Positions 9,501 to 17,677 of a DNA stretch of 64,000 nucleotides are shown in pieces. How positions within the stretch are numbered: the stretch's first letter is position 1; each line of letters starts with the position of its first letter. The position numbers and the translations under genes are program-made. Source of the stretch: Neisseria montereyensis (GTDB taxonomy: Bacteria; Pseudomonadota; Gammaproteobacteria; Burkholderiales; Neisseriaceae); the NCBI RefSeq assembly GCF_024834045.1, contig NZ_JANUXW010000003.1:296100-360099 (forward strand), read 5' to 3'. The notes under the pieces were generated by a model. That model saw nothing but the letters and a program-made list of their open reading frames with translations. It ran no database searches and was not told where the DNA came from.

Positions 9501-9736
9501 TCGTTATTGCCTTTGCGGATAACTGGAAACGCTGTAATTTATCGTGCAAGGACCTGCTGGGATTCTTTGAGATGCGTGTCGGATTCTGCATGAATGAAGA
9601 TGATGCAGGCTCATTCGTAAATGGAGCAATTGGAAAATTTAAAGGACTCGAAACAGACAATCGCGCTGTCTTTGCTGACCGCTTAAAGAATCAAGTCAGC
9701 TGGTTCCGTCCTTATGTAAATGGTGAAAAATTATGA
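6551..9736 (+). CDS. Tandem FtsK/SpoIIIE ATPase with coiled-coil N-terminus, EccC-like (gene 6)
   Basis: A 1061-residue motor protein. Residues about 20-250 are heptad-rich coiled coil. The first ATPase domain has Walker A GRSGSGKS at 565-572 and Walker B ILLIIDEF with D672-E673, followed by LLSTQTLKG, as in FtsK/SpoIIIE/EccC. A second, degenerate copy follows: SNLLICGYND replaces the P-loop and RIVIIDGLDL resembles a Walker B. Two or more stacked FtsK domains, with later ones degenerate, are typical of EccC from type VII secretion, but there are no N-terminal membrane helices, so this is a soluble relative. It likely translocates DNA or protein for the system. It overlaps the CARF gene by ATGA. 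Confidence 0.8.
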   Translation: MSKSGKHRESMPKRLFDAVGALNKAILRKEDIFHQLETEFKQSEQDYDRTVANLRAISDSAERGEFVALYDKDRGLQKDLQSLSDEIRSIEDHIKQIEKAISDLESDKDRLDREINERPILISIVKYVFGDIEREESERIQREIQQNELGKDDLIKTRSKLSSRKAGLENRQNDLKVELSNIQAKIKRLSDSKLAGARKRNDALNALKSKKERIRDMKQQVHDDFEKEWVSALKNLDDLCKRVRQRQPHLNELTIENINTGTHFPDALAFGRMYLTYQNWKGYIPRLIPFPFKKSLWLPDQTTGHRLIHQLILRLMHCMPVGNVEITAADPLRLGTSLGPFLPLLKVKRLFPEQRVLTRSDELENALALLTDYVEDLLQNKFKGEIKSWSAYNSANSSNPIPYKLLSIFGMPEQLTDKSLWYLGRLLEYGPVCGVLPVLTIDEDRLEDRKFTGLRTAIDKYSKRMDSIVPAEILTKHVSEISVVEEQEFWPERSELANFLASISDRYEQSSKFSKSLTDLWCNSDYWGQDAVQGIQVPIGWTSNGKIVPFSIGGVNTEHHVLLAGRSGSGKSNLLHILIHSLCHTYSPSELNIYLLDYKQGTEFSVYASPPLPQAKLVATESDPEYGVTVLTHLTEELEKRAQEFKSRSVRDFYEYRESSTTELPRILLIIDEFQILFSEGRQVAEPAEKMLNQLLRQGRAYGIHVLLSTQTLKGIQSLSMGQLISQIGCRIALACSEEDSAMILGNSNWEASKLSSPPEGIINNSNGAKSANQRFLIPFADRELCKNHIAKITQVANQRGYSSSTKVFNGSRLPEMPAVDWFNSKNHETIQLHLGERLSFEAEPLSLALVNRPSSNLLICGYNDAIHDGLLASILQSLDSQDGIDEIIYFNGRSIIPVGASKYLDGSGKKTVSKYDSVPTLNLTEISGKLKQSKRIVIIDGLDLTKEFHSGPASVRPVKKDEPSSPEESLKKILEDGPLQGTFVIAFADNWKRCNLSCKDLLGFFEMRVGFCMNEDDAGSFVNGAIGKFKGLETDNRAVFADRLKNQVSWFRPYVNGEKL

Positions 9737-11493
9737 AGAAATATTTAATGACATGGTACGGAATAACTGATTTCAGAGCCTCAATTGGACTGGAGCAGAC
9801 AACCGGCCCCGTTCTGGGAGCTTTGCTGGCGGAAGACTACACTGATGTGGTTATCCTTGGTTTTACGCACCCAGATAAAACCAAGGATAAAACAGGTGCG
9901 TTTCAACAAAAAATAGAAAACATTGAAAGTGCTGACCCTGCAACTGCGAAAGAGAGTATTGATTTGTTCTCGAACTCAGTTGAGGCACACAACCACTTTA
10001 CTCAATGGTTGGAAAATCAGCTTCGGGATGCCGGTAAAAAGGTCAATATACGTTTTCATCCCGTAGGCCTGAAGCATCTCAATGATACAGAAGGCATATA
10101 TGAGGCTGCGACTCAATCTTTGAATATGGTTGCAGCATCTGAAGGTGAAAAACTGGTTACTCTCTACCTTAGCCCGGGTACTCCTGTTATGGCTTTTGTC
10201 TGGGCTTTTGCGGCTCTGAGGCATCCAACTCTTAAAAAACGCCTTATAGCATCTTCTCAGCTCGGAAGACCTCCGGAAAGAATCGCCCTGCCGAACGAGT
10301 GGCTAGAGTGGCACGGAAGACAGGTTCGAACAACTGATGAGGAACCTGATCAGTATGATGCCATTTTTCACCTGTTCGGCGAACAGCGGGTGCCGAACCT
10401 GCTTGGCGTGATCCAGTTTTCTAGCAGAAAACATATCTTTGTGAATTCCGTACAGTTCCCTGCCGATATCATGAAACAGTTTCTTAGAGAAGCTGAATAC
10501 GGTGAAATTGCGGTGGATCCGTATGATCCTGAAAATGTCAGAACCACGATTCTAAATCTGATCGCGAAAATGCCTGCCGATGCGAAGATCGGTTTTAACT
10601 TAACGGGTGGAACCAAGTTGATGTATGCAGGAGCGCTTGCCGCCTGTCGCAAGGTGAATGCAACGCCATTCTATTTCAATAGCCGTAACAATCAGATGGT
10701 TTATCTCAATGACTTTAAAACCGTTGAAACAAAGCTGATTCCATCGGTAGAAACCTTTATCCAGCTCAACAGCAATAATCTGTTTATCTCGAAAGCTGGC
10801 TATTGGGCTGATATCCCCGGCATTGAATCTTCTGACCGGAAAAGTCTGACCAATGAGCTCTGGCAGGTGCGTTCTAAAATCTCACGGCTCTACAGAGAGC
10901 TTTCCCGTTACAACGATAGCTTTCAGCCGTTTGAACTGCACAATGGGGATATCTACGCAAAGCTCTCCAAGGATAAAAGTGCGAAGATAAGTATCGGTCC
11001 TAAGCACTTTGAGTTCAAAGAGTGGCCTGATTTTGCCAAATACCTCTCTGGCGGATGGTTTGAAGAATTCACCTTTATGAAACTTCAGCCCCTTGTTGAT
11101 GCCGGTTTGATCAAGGATATGCGCATCGGCCTTGAAGTCTCATTCAAAGAGGATGATGCCGACAAGAGTTCATCAAGCTTTAGCGCACAGCTGAGCAACC
11201 TGTTTGGGGATACTTATCAGGAGCTTGATATTATCTTCACGGATGGACGACGTCTCTATGTCATTGAGTGCAAAGCTGGCAATGTGAACAGCGAGCACGT
11301 CATGAAGCTCCAGAATATCATCCGTTATTTTGGCGGAATTGAAGGCAGAGCTATTTTAGCTTCATGTTTTTACCCGAAAAACAAAGTCGTAAGAAAAAAG
11401 ATCGACGACTCAAAAAACCTCCTGTCCGTATCAGGTAACAACCTCTTCAGGCAGCTGGAAGAAATGATTCAACCCAGAGGGCATCATCGATGA
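9733..11493 (+). CDS. Tandem CARF domains plus PD-(D/E)XK nuclease, Can1/Can2/Card1-like (gene 7)
   Basis: A 586-residue protein. Two Rossmann-like CARF-type segments are visible: the first has LYLSPGTPVM near residue 147, the second has FNLTGGTKLMYAG near 289, the signature of the DUF1887/Card1 group. The C-terminus has ELDIIF (D499) and VIECKAG (E512-C-K514), a PD-(D/E)XK nuclease core. Relatives in type III CRISPR systems are activated by cyclic oligoadenylate to cut DNA or RNA. Here no CRISPR array, Cas10 or obvious nucleotide cyclase is in view, so the ligand is unknown. It is joined to its neighbours by ATGA overlaps on both sides. Fold and nuclease calls are fairly secure; ligand binding is inferred. 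Confidence 0.78.
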   Translation: MKKYLMTWYGITDFRASIGLEQTTGPVLGALLAEDYTDVVILGFTHPDKTKDKTGAFQQKIENIESADPATAKESIDLFSNSVEAHNHFTQWLENQLRDAGKKVNIRFHPVGLKHLNDTEGIYEAATQSLNMVAASEGEKLVTLYLSPGTPVMAFVWAFAALRHPTLKKRLIASSQLGRPPERIALPNEWLEWHGRQVRTTDEEPDQYDAIFHLFGEQRVPNLLGVIQFSSRKHIFVNSVQFPADIMKQFLREAEYGEIAVDPYDPENVRTTILNLIAKMPADAKIGFNLTGGTKLMYAGALAACRKVNATPFYFNSRNNQMVYLNDFKTVETKLIPSVETFIQLNSNNLFISKAGYWADIPGIESSDRKSLTNELWQVRSKISRLYRELSRYNDSFQPFELHNGDIYAKLSKDKSAKISIGPKHFEFKEWPDFAKYLSGGWFEEFTFMKLQPLVDAGLIKDMRIGLEVSFKEDDADKSSSSFSAQLSNLFGDTYQELDIIFTDGRRLYVIECKAGNVNSEHVMKLQNIIRYFGGIEGRAILASCFYPKNKVVRKKIDDSKNLLSVSGNNLFRQLEEMIQPRGHHR

Positions 11494-12077
11494 AAGAAGC
11501 CCTCTATATCATTGTTGATGTTTCCGGCAGTATGAATGAGATGGGGAAAATCCATCTACAACGGAATTTGTGTCGTTACGCGGCTCAACTGTGGGGCATT
11601 GATCAGCAAAAATATGCGGATTTAGACATCCGTTTTTATCAATGGTCACAGGATATTTCAAAGATCACCATTCAAACCGACGGGGATATTCCTGGCTTAA
11701 ACGCTGAGGGCTCCTCGAACCTGTGTGAACTCTATGATTTCCTATCCCAGTATCTAAATGATAGCGGAAGCGCGAGGATTCTCATTCTGTCTGACGGCAA
11801 TTTTCCCAATCCAGACATCGTAAGCTTTCAGAACCAATTGAGCAAATTTCCTGAGCTGATCATCCGAACTGTTGCAGTCGGCGCTGACGCCGACCTGCTG
11901 AAGTTAAAAAAAATATCCACAAACAACAGTGTTCATCTTTCAGAGAATATTTCCTCCGCAATTGACAGCACAATCTTTGGTTCTGATGAGCCGTTAATCA
12001 CGCCAGTATCCACAGCCCGGATTCTGCAATCCGAACCGGCTGAAACAGAAGAGCCAGAGGAGGATTGGGATGCTTGA
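11490..12077 (+). CDS. TerY-like VWA protein of the phosphorylation triad (gene 8)
   Basis: A 195-residue VWA protein with MIDAS residues D10-V-S12-G-S14 (IIVDVSGSM) and the later LILSDGNFP strand-loop. The Thr of the MIDAS is not obvious, so metal binding may be weaker than in gene 1. Order and spacing (VWA, PP2C, kinase; overlaps of 8 and 4 bases) are those of the TerY-P triad described in ter-associated operons and later tested as an antiviral module (DefenseFinder name Gao_TerY, as I recall). It probably scaffolds or is modified by the kinase and phosphatase. The acidic C-terminal tail (ETEEPEEDWDA) may be a docking segment. Confidence 0.85.
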   Translation: MKEALYIIVDVSGSMNEMGKIHLQRNLCRYAAQLWGIDQQKYADLDIRFYQWSQDISKITIQTDGDIPGLNAEGSSNLCELYDFLSQYLNDSGSARILILSDGNFPNPDIVSFQNQLSKFPELIIRTVAVGADADLLKLKKISTNNSVHLSENISSAIDSTIFGSDEPLITPVSTARILQSEPAETEEPEEDWDA

Positions 12078-12798
12078 TCAACTTTGGAAAAGCTGGGGTG
12101 CCACAGTAATCGGTCCCTTACATGTTAAAGCCGGGATTCCTAATCAGGATTCATGGATGGCACGTCGGTATAAATGGGGAAATGTCGTTGTTGTATCGGA
12201 TGGCTTAGGCAGTAAGGCACATTCCGATCATGGTTCAAAAGCTGCTTGTCTTGCAGTTTTTGAGGCAGCCAAAAGCTACCAGAATACCCCCGATGCCAAT
12301 ATTATTGATATTTTAAGGCTCATTCATGCCAACTGGCTTGTGAAAATAGCCCCGTACTCTGCCTCAGATTGTTCGGCCACATGCCTTTTCGCCATCCAGA
12401 TTGAAGAAATTATCACTCTTGGCCGCCTCGGTGACGGAATGATTGCCGCCCTTGGAGAAACTGAAGAAAATCACCTTATTCTCAGTGATAATAAACAGGA
12501 TTCCTTCTCGAACTATACAAATAGCCTTCAGCAGGAGTTTAAACCCGATCAGTGGGAAACCGCGACGACTAAAAGCACCGTATGCAATGCAGTTGTGCTA
12601 TGCACAGATGGCATATCCGATGATCTGTTACCCGAAAAGCAGATGATCTTTGCACAGGAACTCTACTCGACTTATGCAGACATGGAGTCGGAAAAAAGAA
12701 AAAGGGATCTCAAACGGTGGCTCAATGAATGGCCTGTCCCAGGACACTCCGATGACAAGACGATTGCCTGTTTGTTTAATAAAGGAGGTTCCCAATGA
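12070..12798 (+). CDS. PP2C-type Ser/Thr phosphatase of the TerY-P triad (gene 9)
   Basis: A 242-residue PP2C (PPM) phosphatase that should remove phosphate from Ser/Thr of proteins in the system. Metal-binding aspartate motifs appear in the family order: NQDSW near residue 25, VVSDGLGSKAHSD near 42, LGRLGDGM near 119, and CTDGISDD near 178. Length fits a bare catalytic domain without extra sensors or membrane segments. It sits between the TerY-like protein and the kinase with 8- and 4-base overlaps, so the three are made together. It is expected to oppose the kinase encoded next. Confidence 0.88.
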   Translation: MLDQLWKSWGATVIGPLHVKAGIPNQDSWMARRYKWGNVVVVSDGLGSKAHSDHGSKAACLAVFEAAKSYQNTPDANIIDILRLIHANWLVKIAPYSASDCSATCLFAIQIEEIITLGRLGDGMIAALGETEENHLILSDNKQDSFSNYTNSLQQEFKPDQWETATTKSTVCNAVVLCTDGISDDLLPEKQMIFAQELYSTYADMESEKRKRDLKRWLNEWPVPGHSDDKTIACLFNKGGSQ

Positions 12799-14291
12799 GC
12801 CAAAGATTCAACAAGTACGTAGATGAATATCAGAATGTACACATTAAGGACAAGGTGCTCGGTCAAGGTGGCCAAGGCGTTGTTTTCCGTACCAAGGACC
12901 CTGATCTGGCGATTAAGCTTGTTACAGATGAAAGCGGGAATCCTGTCACAAATGAAGAGCTGATGGAACGGTATTCAAATCGCTTTAAGCGCGTTCGGCT
13001 TCTGCCTCTGCCGGAAAGCCTGAATATATCCGTACCGGCAGCGCTGCTTCAGAACAATGCCGGTTATGTGATGCAGCTTTTGAGTGAGATGGTTCCGTTC
13101 AGCCATTTCTGGATAGATGGCAAGTCCGCAGAAAAAATTGGGCCAGGCGATATCCCAGCATGGCTTTCGGCAATGCCGGAGAACGAAGCTAAAAAGATCG
13201 TCCATTACTACAAAACTGGAGGGCTAAGGCGCAGACTTCATGCGCTCTACAAGTGTGCGTCATTATTGGCACGCCTCCATGGTAACGGCATGGTCTATGG
13301 CGACATATCCCCCAACAATATCTTTATTTCAGAAGGAATTGATGACTCATCAGTCTGGCTGATTGATGCCGACAATATTCGATTTGAAATCACCGCAGGC
13401 GGAAGTGTTGTTTACACACCCAAATACGGAGCCCCGGAGCTGGTTCAGAGCAAAGATGGTGGAAGACCATCAAGCGATTGCCATGCGTTTGCGGTGGTGG
13501 CTTTCTACCTGCTCTCGCTGATTCACCCTTTTGTCGGGAAAAAAGTGGATGGAACGGATGAAGGCGACTGGGCTGATGAAGAAAATGATGATGGAGATAT
13601 TGAAGATAAAGCTTATGCCGGATTGTTCCCTTGGGTTGATGACCAAGATGATGATTCCAACTCTTCCGACAGCGGCCTACCCAGATCTCTTCTTCTTACA
13701 GAGAAGCTGACCGCTTTGTTTGAGGGCACATTCGGACAGGGAAGGACATCCCCTTTGTTGCGGCCGACAATCTATCACTGGCCTGAAGCTCTCGCTCAGG
13801 CAGCGGATATGACCGTCACATGCCCAGACTGCTCGATGAACTATTACTATGATTTCATTCACCCGGAAACAAAGGGTCACAATTGCCCTTACTGTAAAAC
13901 GCAGAGGCCGCAGGTGTTCATCCTTGAGTCATATCGATGGAATGGACCTGACAAGCCCCTAAACTCACCATGCTGGCGCTATGTACGTGAGATCTCGCAG
14001 GAGTCAGAATTGACTGTACCGAGACGAGTCTTTGATGAGTTTACAATGCTTGATTCGGATACAGCAGAGATACTCATTTCTTCAAGCGATAATGACATTC
14101 TGATTAAAAAGTCAGACCACGGAAAAGCCGATTTGTCCGTTGCCGCTGATAGCCCCCCTCAAAGTGGTTTTCATAAGCTTTATTCACAGATGAAAATAGA
14201 CCGAGTAACGCCGGATGTTCAGTTTTGGATATTCGCACATTTGAATAGTCCTCGGTTGGTTAAATGCATAATCAGCGGAGGTGGTAAATGA
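12795..14291 (+). CDS. Ser/Thr protein kinase with zinc ribbon, TerY-P triad (gene 10)
   Basis: A 498-residue kinase. The glycine loop is VLGQGGQGVVF near residue 18, the ATP-binding lysine lies in LAIKLV, the catalytic loop is YGDISPNN with D170, and the metal-binding aspartate is in LIDADN (D191; DFG replaced), followed by APEL. A highly acidic insertion (about 253-288) is unusual. After the kinase fold, C343-x2-C346 and C364-x2-C367 make a zinc ribbon, then a C-terminal segment of about 120 residues of unknown fold. This layout matches kinases of TerY-P triads. It is likely the switch that licenses the helicase and nuclease components, an inference from the operon. Confidence 0.85.
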   Translation: MSQRFNKYVDEYQNVHIKDKVLGQGGQGVVFRTKDPDLAIKLVTDESGNPVTNEELMERYSNRFKRVRLLPLPESLNISVPAALLQNNAGYVMQLLSEMVPFSHFWIDGKSAEKIGPGDIPAWLSAMPENEAKKIVHYYKTGGLRRRLHALYKCASLLARLHGNGMVYGDISPNNIFISEGIDDSSVWLIDADNIRFEITAGGSVVYTPKYGAPELVQSKDGGRPSSDCHAFAVVAFYLLSLIHPFVGKKVDGTDEGDWADEENDDGDIEDKAYAGLFPWVDDQDDDSNSSDSGLPRSLLLTEKLTALFEGTFGQGRTSPLLRPTIYHWPEALAQAADMTVTCPDCSMNYYYDFIHPETKGHNCPYCKTQRPQVFILESYRWNGPDKPLNSPCWRYVREISQESELTVPRRVFDEFTMLDSDTAEILISSSDNDILIKKSDHGKADLSVAADSPPQSGFHKLYSQMKIDRVTPDVQFWIFAHLNSPRLVKCIISGGGK

Positions 14292-17200
14292 GACTAAAAG
14301 ACATAAATGCTGAAATCACCTTTGAATTATGGATGAAACCGGAGCTGTCCGGAGAGACTCCAAACATGGGTATTGGATATATTGCCCCCAATAATGCTGG
14401 GCAGGCATACAGATTAAGAATTGATGGCCAACAGTGGAGCGTAGCGCTCCGGGACGCTTCGGCCGGAAAAGATCTGAATTTCCATTTAAAAAGAGGCTGT
14501 GCACACCTTGCCGAGGTAATGCAGGTTGCCAAGGACGGTAGTGCACTTGTGAAAGTCATCTTTTTCAATGGAGAAATTGTTGAAATTGGCGATGTGGAGA
14601 TCGGTATTGATGAGCGCATAGAGTCAACAGCTAAACGAAATGGCATTCTGTTTAATGGAGTCAAAGAACTGGGAAGTATATTAAACGAGAAGTGCAAAAT
14701 CAGCGTTGGCAACGAAGATTTCTTTCTTCTTATGAGTGGTCCATCCGCCAAGGCTGACTTTGAAGAGGATACTCTTGATGAAGACTCGACTGAAGTTCAA
14801 GCCGTTGTTCAGGAGAAGTACCGGGAATTCTCTATCTATGGCGAGAGAGTTCGTATCCCGGTTGAAAGGCGCAATATCGATAAATCAAAGGATATCTATT
14901 TTGCGACCAAAGCGGTCTTTAGAGATAATCAGAAGAGTGAAGGCTCATTGCGTCTTGCAAGGGGGGCGGTTCAGTTTTCTGATTATACTAAGACGGGGCG
15001 CATCCCTGCTTTAGCTGCTGGAGCTATGAGTCAGCTTACCAAGGAAACCGGGAACTACTTGAAACAGTGGGACGAATACGGTGCTATTGAAGGTGAAATG
15101 CTGTTGGCAAGGGCAAAAGCCGTAGGTCGAATAGATTTTCATGGCACAGAGCAGACAACAAAAGGAGTGAAGTTCTTTGTGCCGTCCATCCCGGATCAAC
15201 TTACCGAAGGTGATGAGATTGAGATCACTTCCGAGGAGCCTTTATATATCAAAAATCCAGATATTACTTGGGAAGCCTACAGCGCGGCTCTAGAAGAAGA
15301 ATTTATATCCAAAAGGGATCAGAAAAAGAATGATGCTGAAATGCCAGTTTCTGTCTATGCCCCGATCCTTAAACTTTCAAAAACCAGCATTGAATTGGAT
15401 CTGCCGTCAATTCCATCTGGCCAGATGTTTTTGATTCTATCTATCAATGGTGACAAAATTCAAATAGAAAGACGAATGCGGGCACGATCAGCCATTTTGG
15501 AAGGCCGCTGTGCCAATCCACTTCTCGGTCTGTTGATTGAAGAAGGAGGTAGGCTCCCGGACATACAGCGCGTTACCAAAATAAGACCTTTAACATCTTT
15601 TGTGAAAGAGAAGATTTTTAAGCACCCCCCCACAGACAGGCAGATAGAGGCCATCGACATCGCATTGAACACTCCGGATATTGCTCTTATTCAGGGGCCT
15701 CCAGGAACAGGGAAAACAACTGTTGTTACAGCCATTCTTGAAAGGCTCAACGAGGAATATGACAAAACCAAGTTAATAAGAGGTCAAATACTTGTCTCTG
15801 GTTTTCAGCATGATGCCGTTGAAAATATCGTTACAAGGCTAAGTGTTAATGCACTTCCGGCTGTTAAGTTCGGCAAGAGATCCGGTGATTCGGAGTTTAC
15901 GGAAGATGCTGTCACTGAAAGAATTAACAAATGGTGCTCTAACGTCGCCGAGAATATTCGAAACAAGAATCCTCAAATTGCTCAGACAGAGGATCAGGTA
16001 AGACTGGGTGAGCTGTTTGCTGCATATTCATTGTGTCCCTCTAAGAATAACACCGTCAGTTTAATGAAGCGTATTCTGGAGTTGCCCAGAGACGTGATTT
16101 CTGAAGAGGTCATTAATGAAGCTGAAGAAATTATCAATTCCCTGCAGACGGAACTGAAACCGAATGATCCTTCCACCTTGCGTCTCGTTCGCGCTCTTCG
16201 TGTCAGTGAAGCTGCCTTTGTAGACGACGGTGCGGCAAGAGCTGTCGATTTGCTGAACAAGATCGAAAACGAATCAACCCATTTAGATTTAAGCGTTCTT
16301 GAAAAAGCGGCCCGGTGGCGAAGCGGTAAGCCGCTGAGTTTTCTTCCAGAGCTGAGAGGGTTGAAAGAGTCGCTGCTCTATAAATATCTGCCTTCACCCG
16401 ACTTCAGGACAGAAAAACCAAGAGAGGATGTGTTGAGATTGGTGGCAATGGTATCTCAACTTCTGGAGAAAAAACTCAATTCAACCAATAAACGGGATGC
16501 AATCCTGGCAGAGTTTTTACATGAGCTTGAAGATAATCCTGATGGTGTTCGTGAAGCCATCGCGGATTACAACTTTGTGTATGCCGCAACCACTCAGCAG
16601 TCTGTCGGGAAAGACATCATTCGCTCAAAGAATAAAAACGTCCGATATGATCAGCGAACGGAAATGGTTAAGTACGATACGGTGATCATAGATGAGGCCG
16701 CAAGAACCAGCCCGCGAGACCTGCTTATTCCGATGTCTCAGGCGGAAAAAAGGATAATCCTTGTCGGGGACCACAGGCAGTTGCCCCACTTGATTGACGA
16801 AGAGGTCGCCAGAGCCTTGGAAGGTGATGATTCATCTGGTCCACCGGTTGATGTCGATTTTGTGAAGAAAAGTATGTTTGAGTATCTGTTCAACCGCCTG
16901 AAAAAACTGGAGAAGAAGGATGGCATCAAACGAACCGTGACGCTGGATGCTCAGTACCGAACACACCCACTGCTGGGTGATTTTGCCAGCAATAATTTTT
17001 ACCATAAATATAATGAGGATTATCGGTCTCCATTATCTGCAAGCCACTTTCAGCAATATCTTCAAGACATAGAAAACAAAGCCGCTATCTGGATTAATGT
17101 ACCTAACAGTCAGGGGAAGGAAACTGTCTTGCCCAGCCGAAGCAGGCAGAGAGTATCTGAAGCTAAAGTTATAGCAGAGTACGTGAACAAATGGATTAGC

Positions 17201-17677
17201 TCTGAAGAAGGTTACGGGCTGAGCTTTGGTGTTATCAGTTTTTATAAGGCCCAGGTATTTGCTGTTTATGAAGCTCTGCAAAAATTCGGCATTACGGAAC
17301 GGGCCCAGGATGGTACATGGCAGATATGCCAAGAATACCGCTTTCTTGAAAATGGTGAAGAGCGGCTCCGCATCGGCACTGTTGATGCCTTTCAGGGTAT
17401 GGAATTCGATATTGTTTTGCTTTCCATAGTAAGATCTCAGGACATAAACGCCTTACCGCCTCATATACGCAACGAGCAGGATTACAAGAAAAAGCAGCAA
17501 AAACTATTCGGTCATCTCATGTCAGAAAGCCGCCTATGCGTCAGCATGAGCCGTCAGAAGAAGGTTTTAGCCATTGTGGGAGACAGCACTCTTGCGAACA
17601 CCCAGATAGCAGTGGATGCTGTTCCAGCTCTGAAAAACTTCTATGATTTGTGCCATGAACAGGGGGTAATCCTATGA
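14288..17677 (+). CDS. Superfamily 1 helicase, Upf1/DNA2-like (gene 11)
   Basis: A 1129-residue ATP-dependent helicase. A long N-terminal part (about 440 residues, beta-rich at first, unassigned) precedes Walker A GPPGTGKT at 470-477, a spacer, D802-E-A-A in VIIDEAART, VGDHRQLPHL (motif III), TLDAQYRTHP (motif IV), VDAFQGMEFDIVLLS (motif V) and VSMSRQKK (motif VI). These motifs are typical of the Upf1-like SF1 branch that includes DNA2, PrrC-linked and many defence helicases. No nuclease motif is seen inside it, so the cutting would come from the PD-(D/E)XK or HEPN proteins beside it. ATGA overlaps link it to the kinase and to gene 12. Confidence 0.88.
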   Translation: MRLKDINAEITFELWMKPELSGETPNMGIGYIAPNNAGQAYRLRIDGQQWSVALRDASAGKDLNFHLKRGCAHLAEVMQVAKDGSALVKVIFFNGEIVEIGDVEIGIDERIESTAKRNGILFNGVKELGSILNEKCKISVGNEDFFLLMSGPSAKADFEEDTLDEDSTEVQAVVQEKYREFSIYGERVRIPVERRNIDKSKDIYFATKAVFRDNQKSEGSLRLARGAVQFSDYTKTGRIPALAAGAMSQLTKETGNYLKQWDEYGAIEGEMLLARAKAVGRIDFHGTEQTTKGVKFFVPSIPDQLTEGDEIEITSEEPLYIKNPDITWEAYSAALEEEFISKRDQKKNDAEMPVSVYAPILKLSKTSIELDLPSIPSGQMFLILSINGDKIQIERRMRARSAILEGRCANPLLGLLIEEGGRLPDIQRVTKIRPLTSFVKEKIFKHPPTDRQIEAIDIALNTPDIALIQGPPGTGKTTVVTAILERLNEEYDKTKLIRGQILVSGFQHDAVENIVTRLSVNALPAVKFGKRSGDSEFTEDAVTERINKWCSNVAENIRNKNPQIAQTEDQVRLGELFAAYSLCPSKNNTVSLMKRILELPRDVISEEVINEAEEIINSLQTELKPNDPSTLRLVRALRVSEAAFVDDGAARAVDLLNKIENESTHLDLSVLEKAARWRSGKPLSFLPELRGLKESLLYKYLPSPDFRTEKPREDVLRLVAMVSQLLEKKLNSTNKRDAILAEFLHELEDNPDGVREAIADYNFVYAATTQQSVGKDIIRSKNKNVRYDQRTEMVKYDTVIIDEAARTSPRDLLIPMSQAEKRIILVGDHRQLPHLIDEEVARALEGDDSSGPPVDVDFVKKSMFEYLFNRLKKLEKKDGIKRTVTLDAQYRTHPLLGDFASNNFYHKYNEDYRSPLSASHFQQYLQDIENKAAIWINVPNSQGKETVLPSRSRQRVSEAKVIAEYVNKWISSEEGYGLSFGVISFYKAQVFAVYEALQKFGITERAQDGTWQICQEYRFLENGEERLRIGTVDAFQGMEFDIVLLSIVRSQDINALPPHIRNEQDYKKKQQKLFGHLMSESRLCVSMSRQKKVLAIVGDSTLANTQIAVDAVPALKNFYDLCHEQGVIL

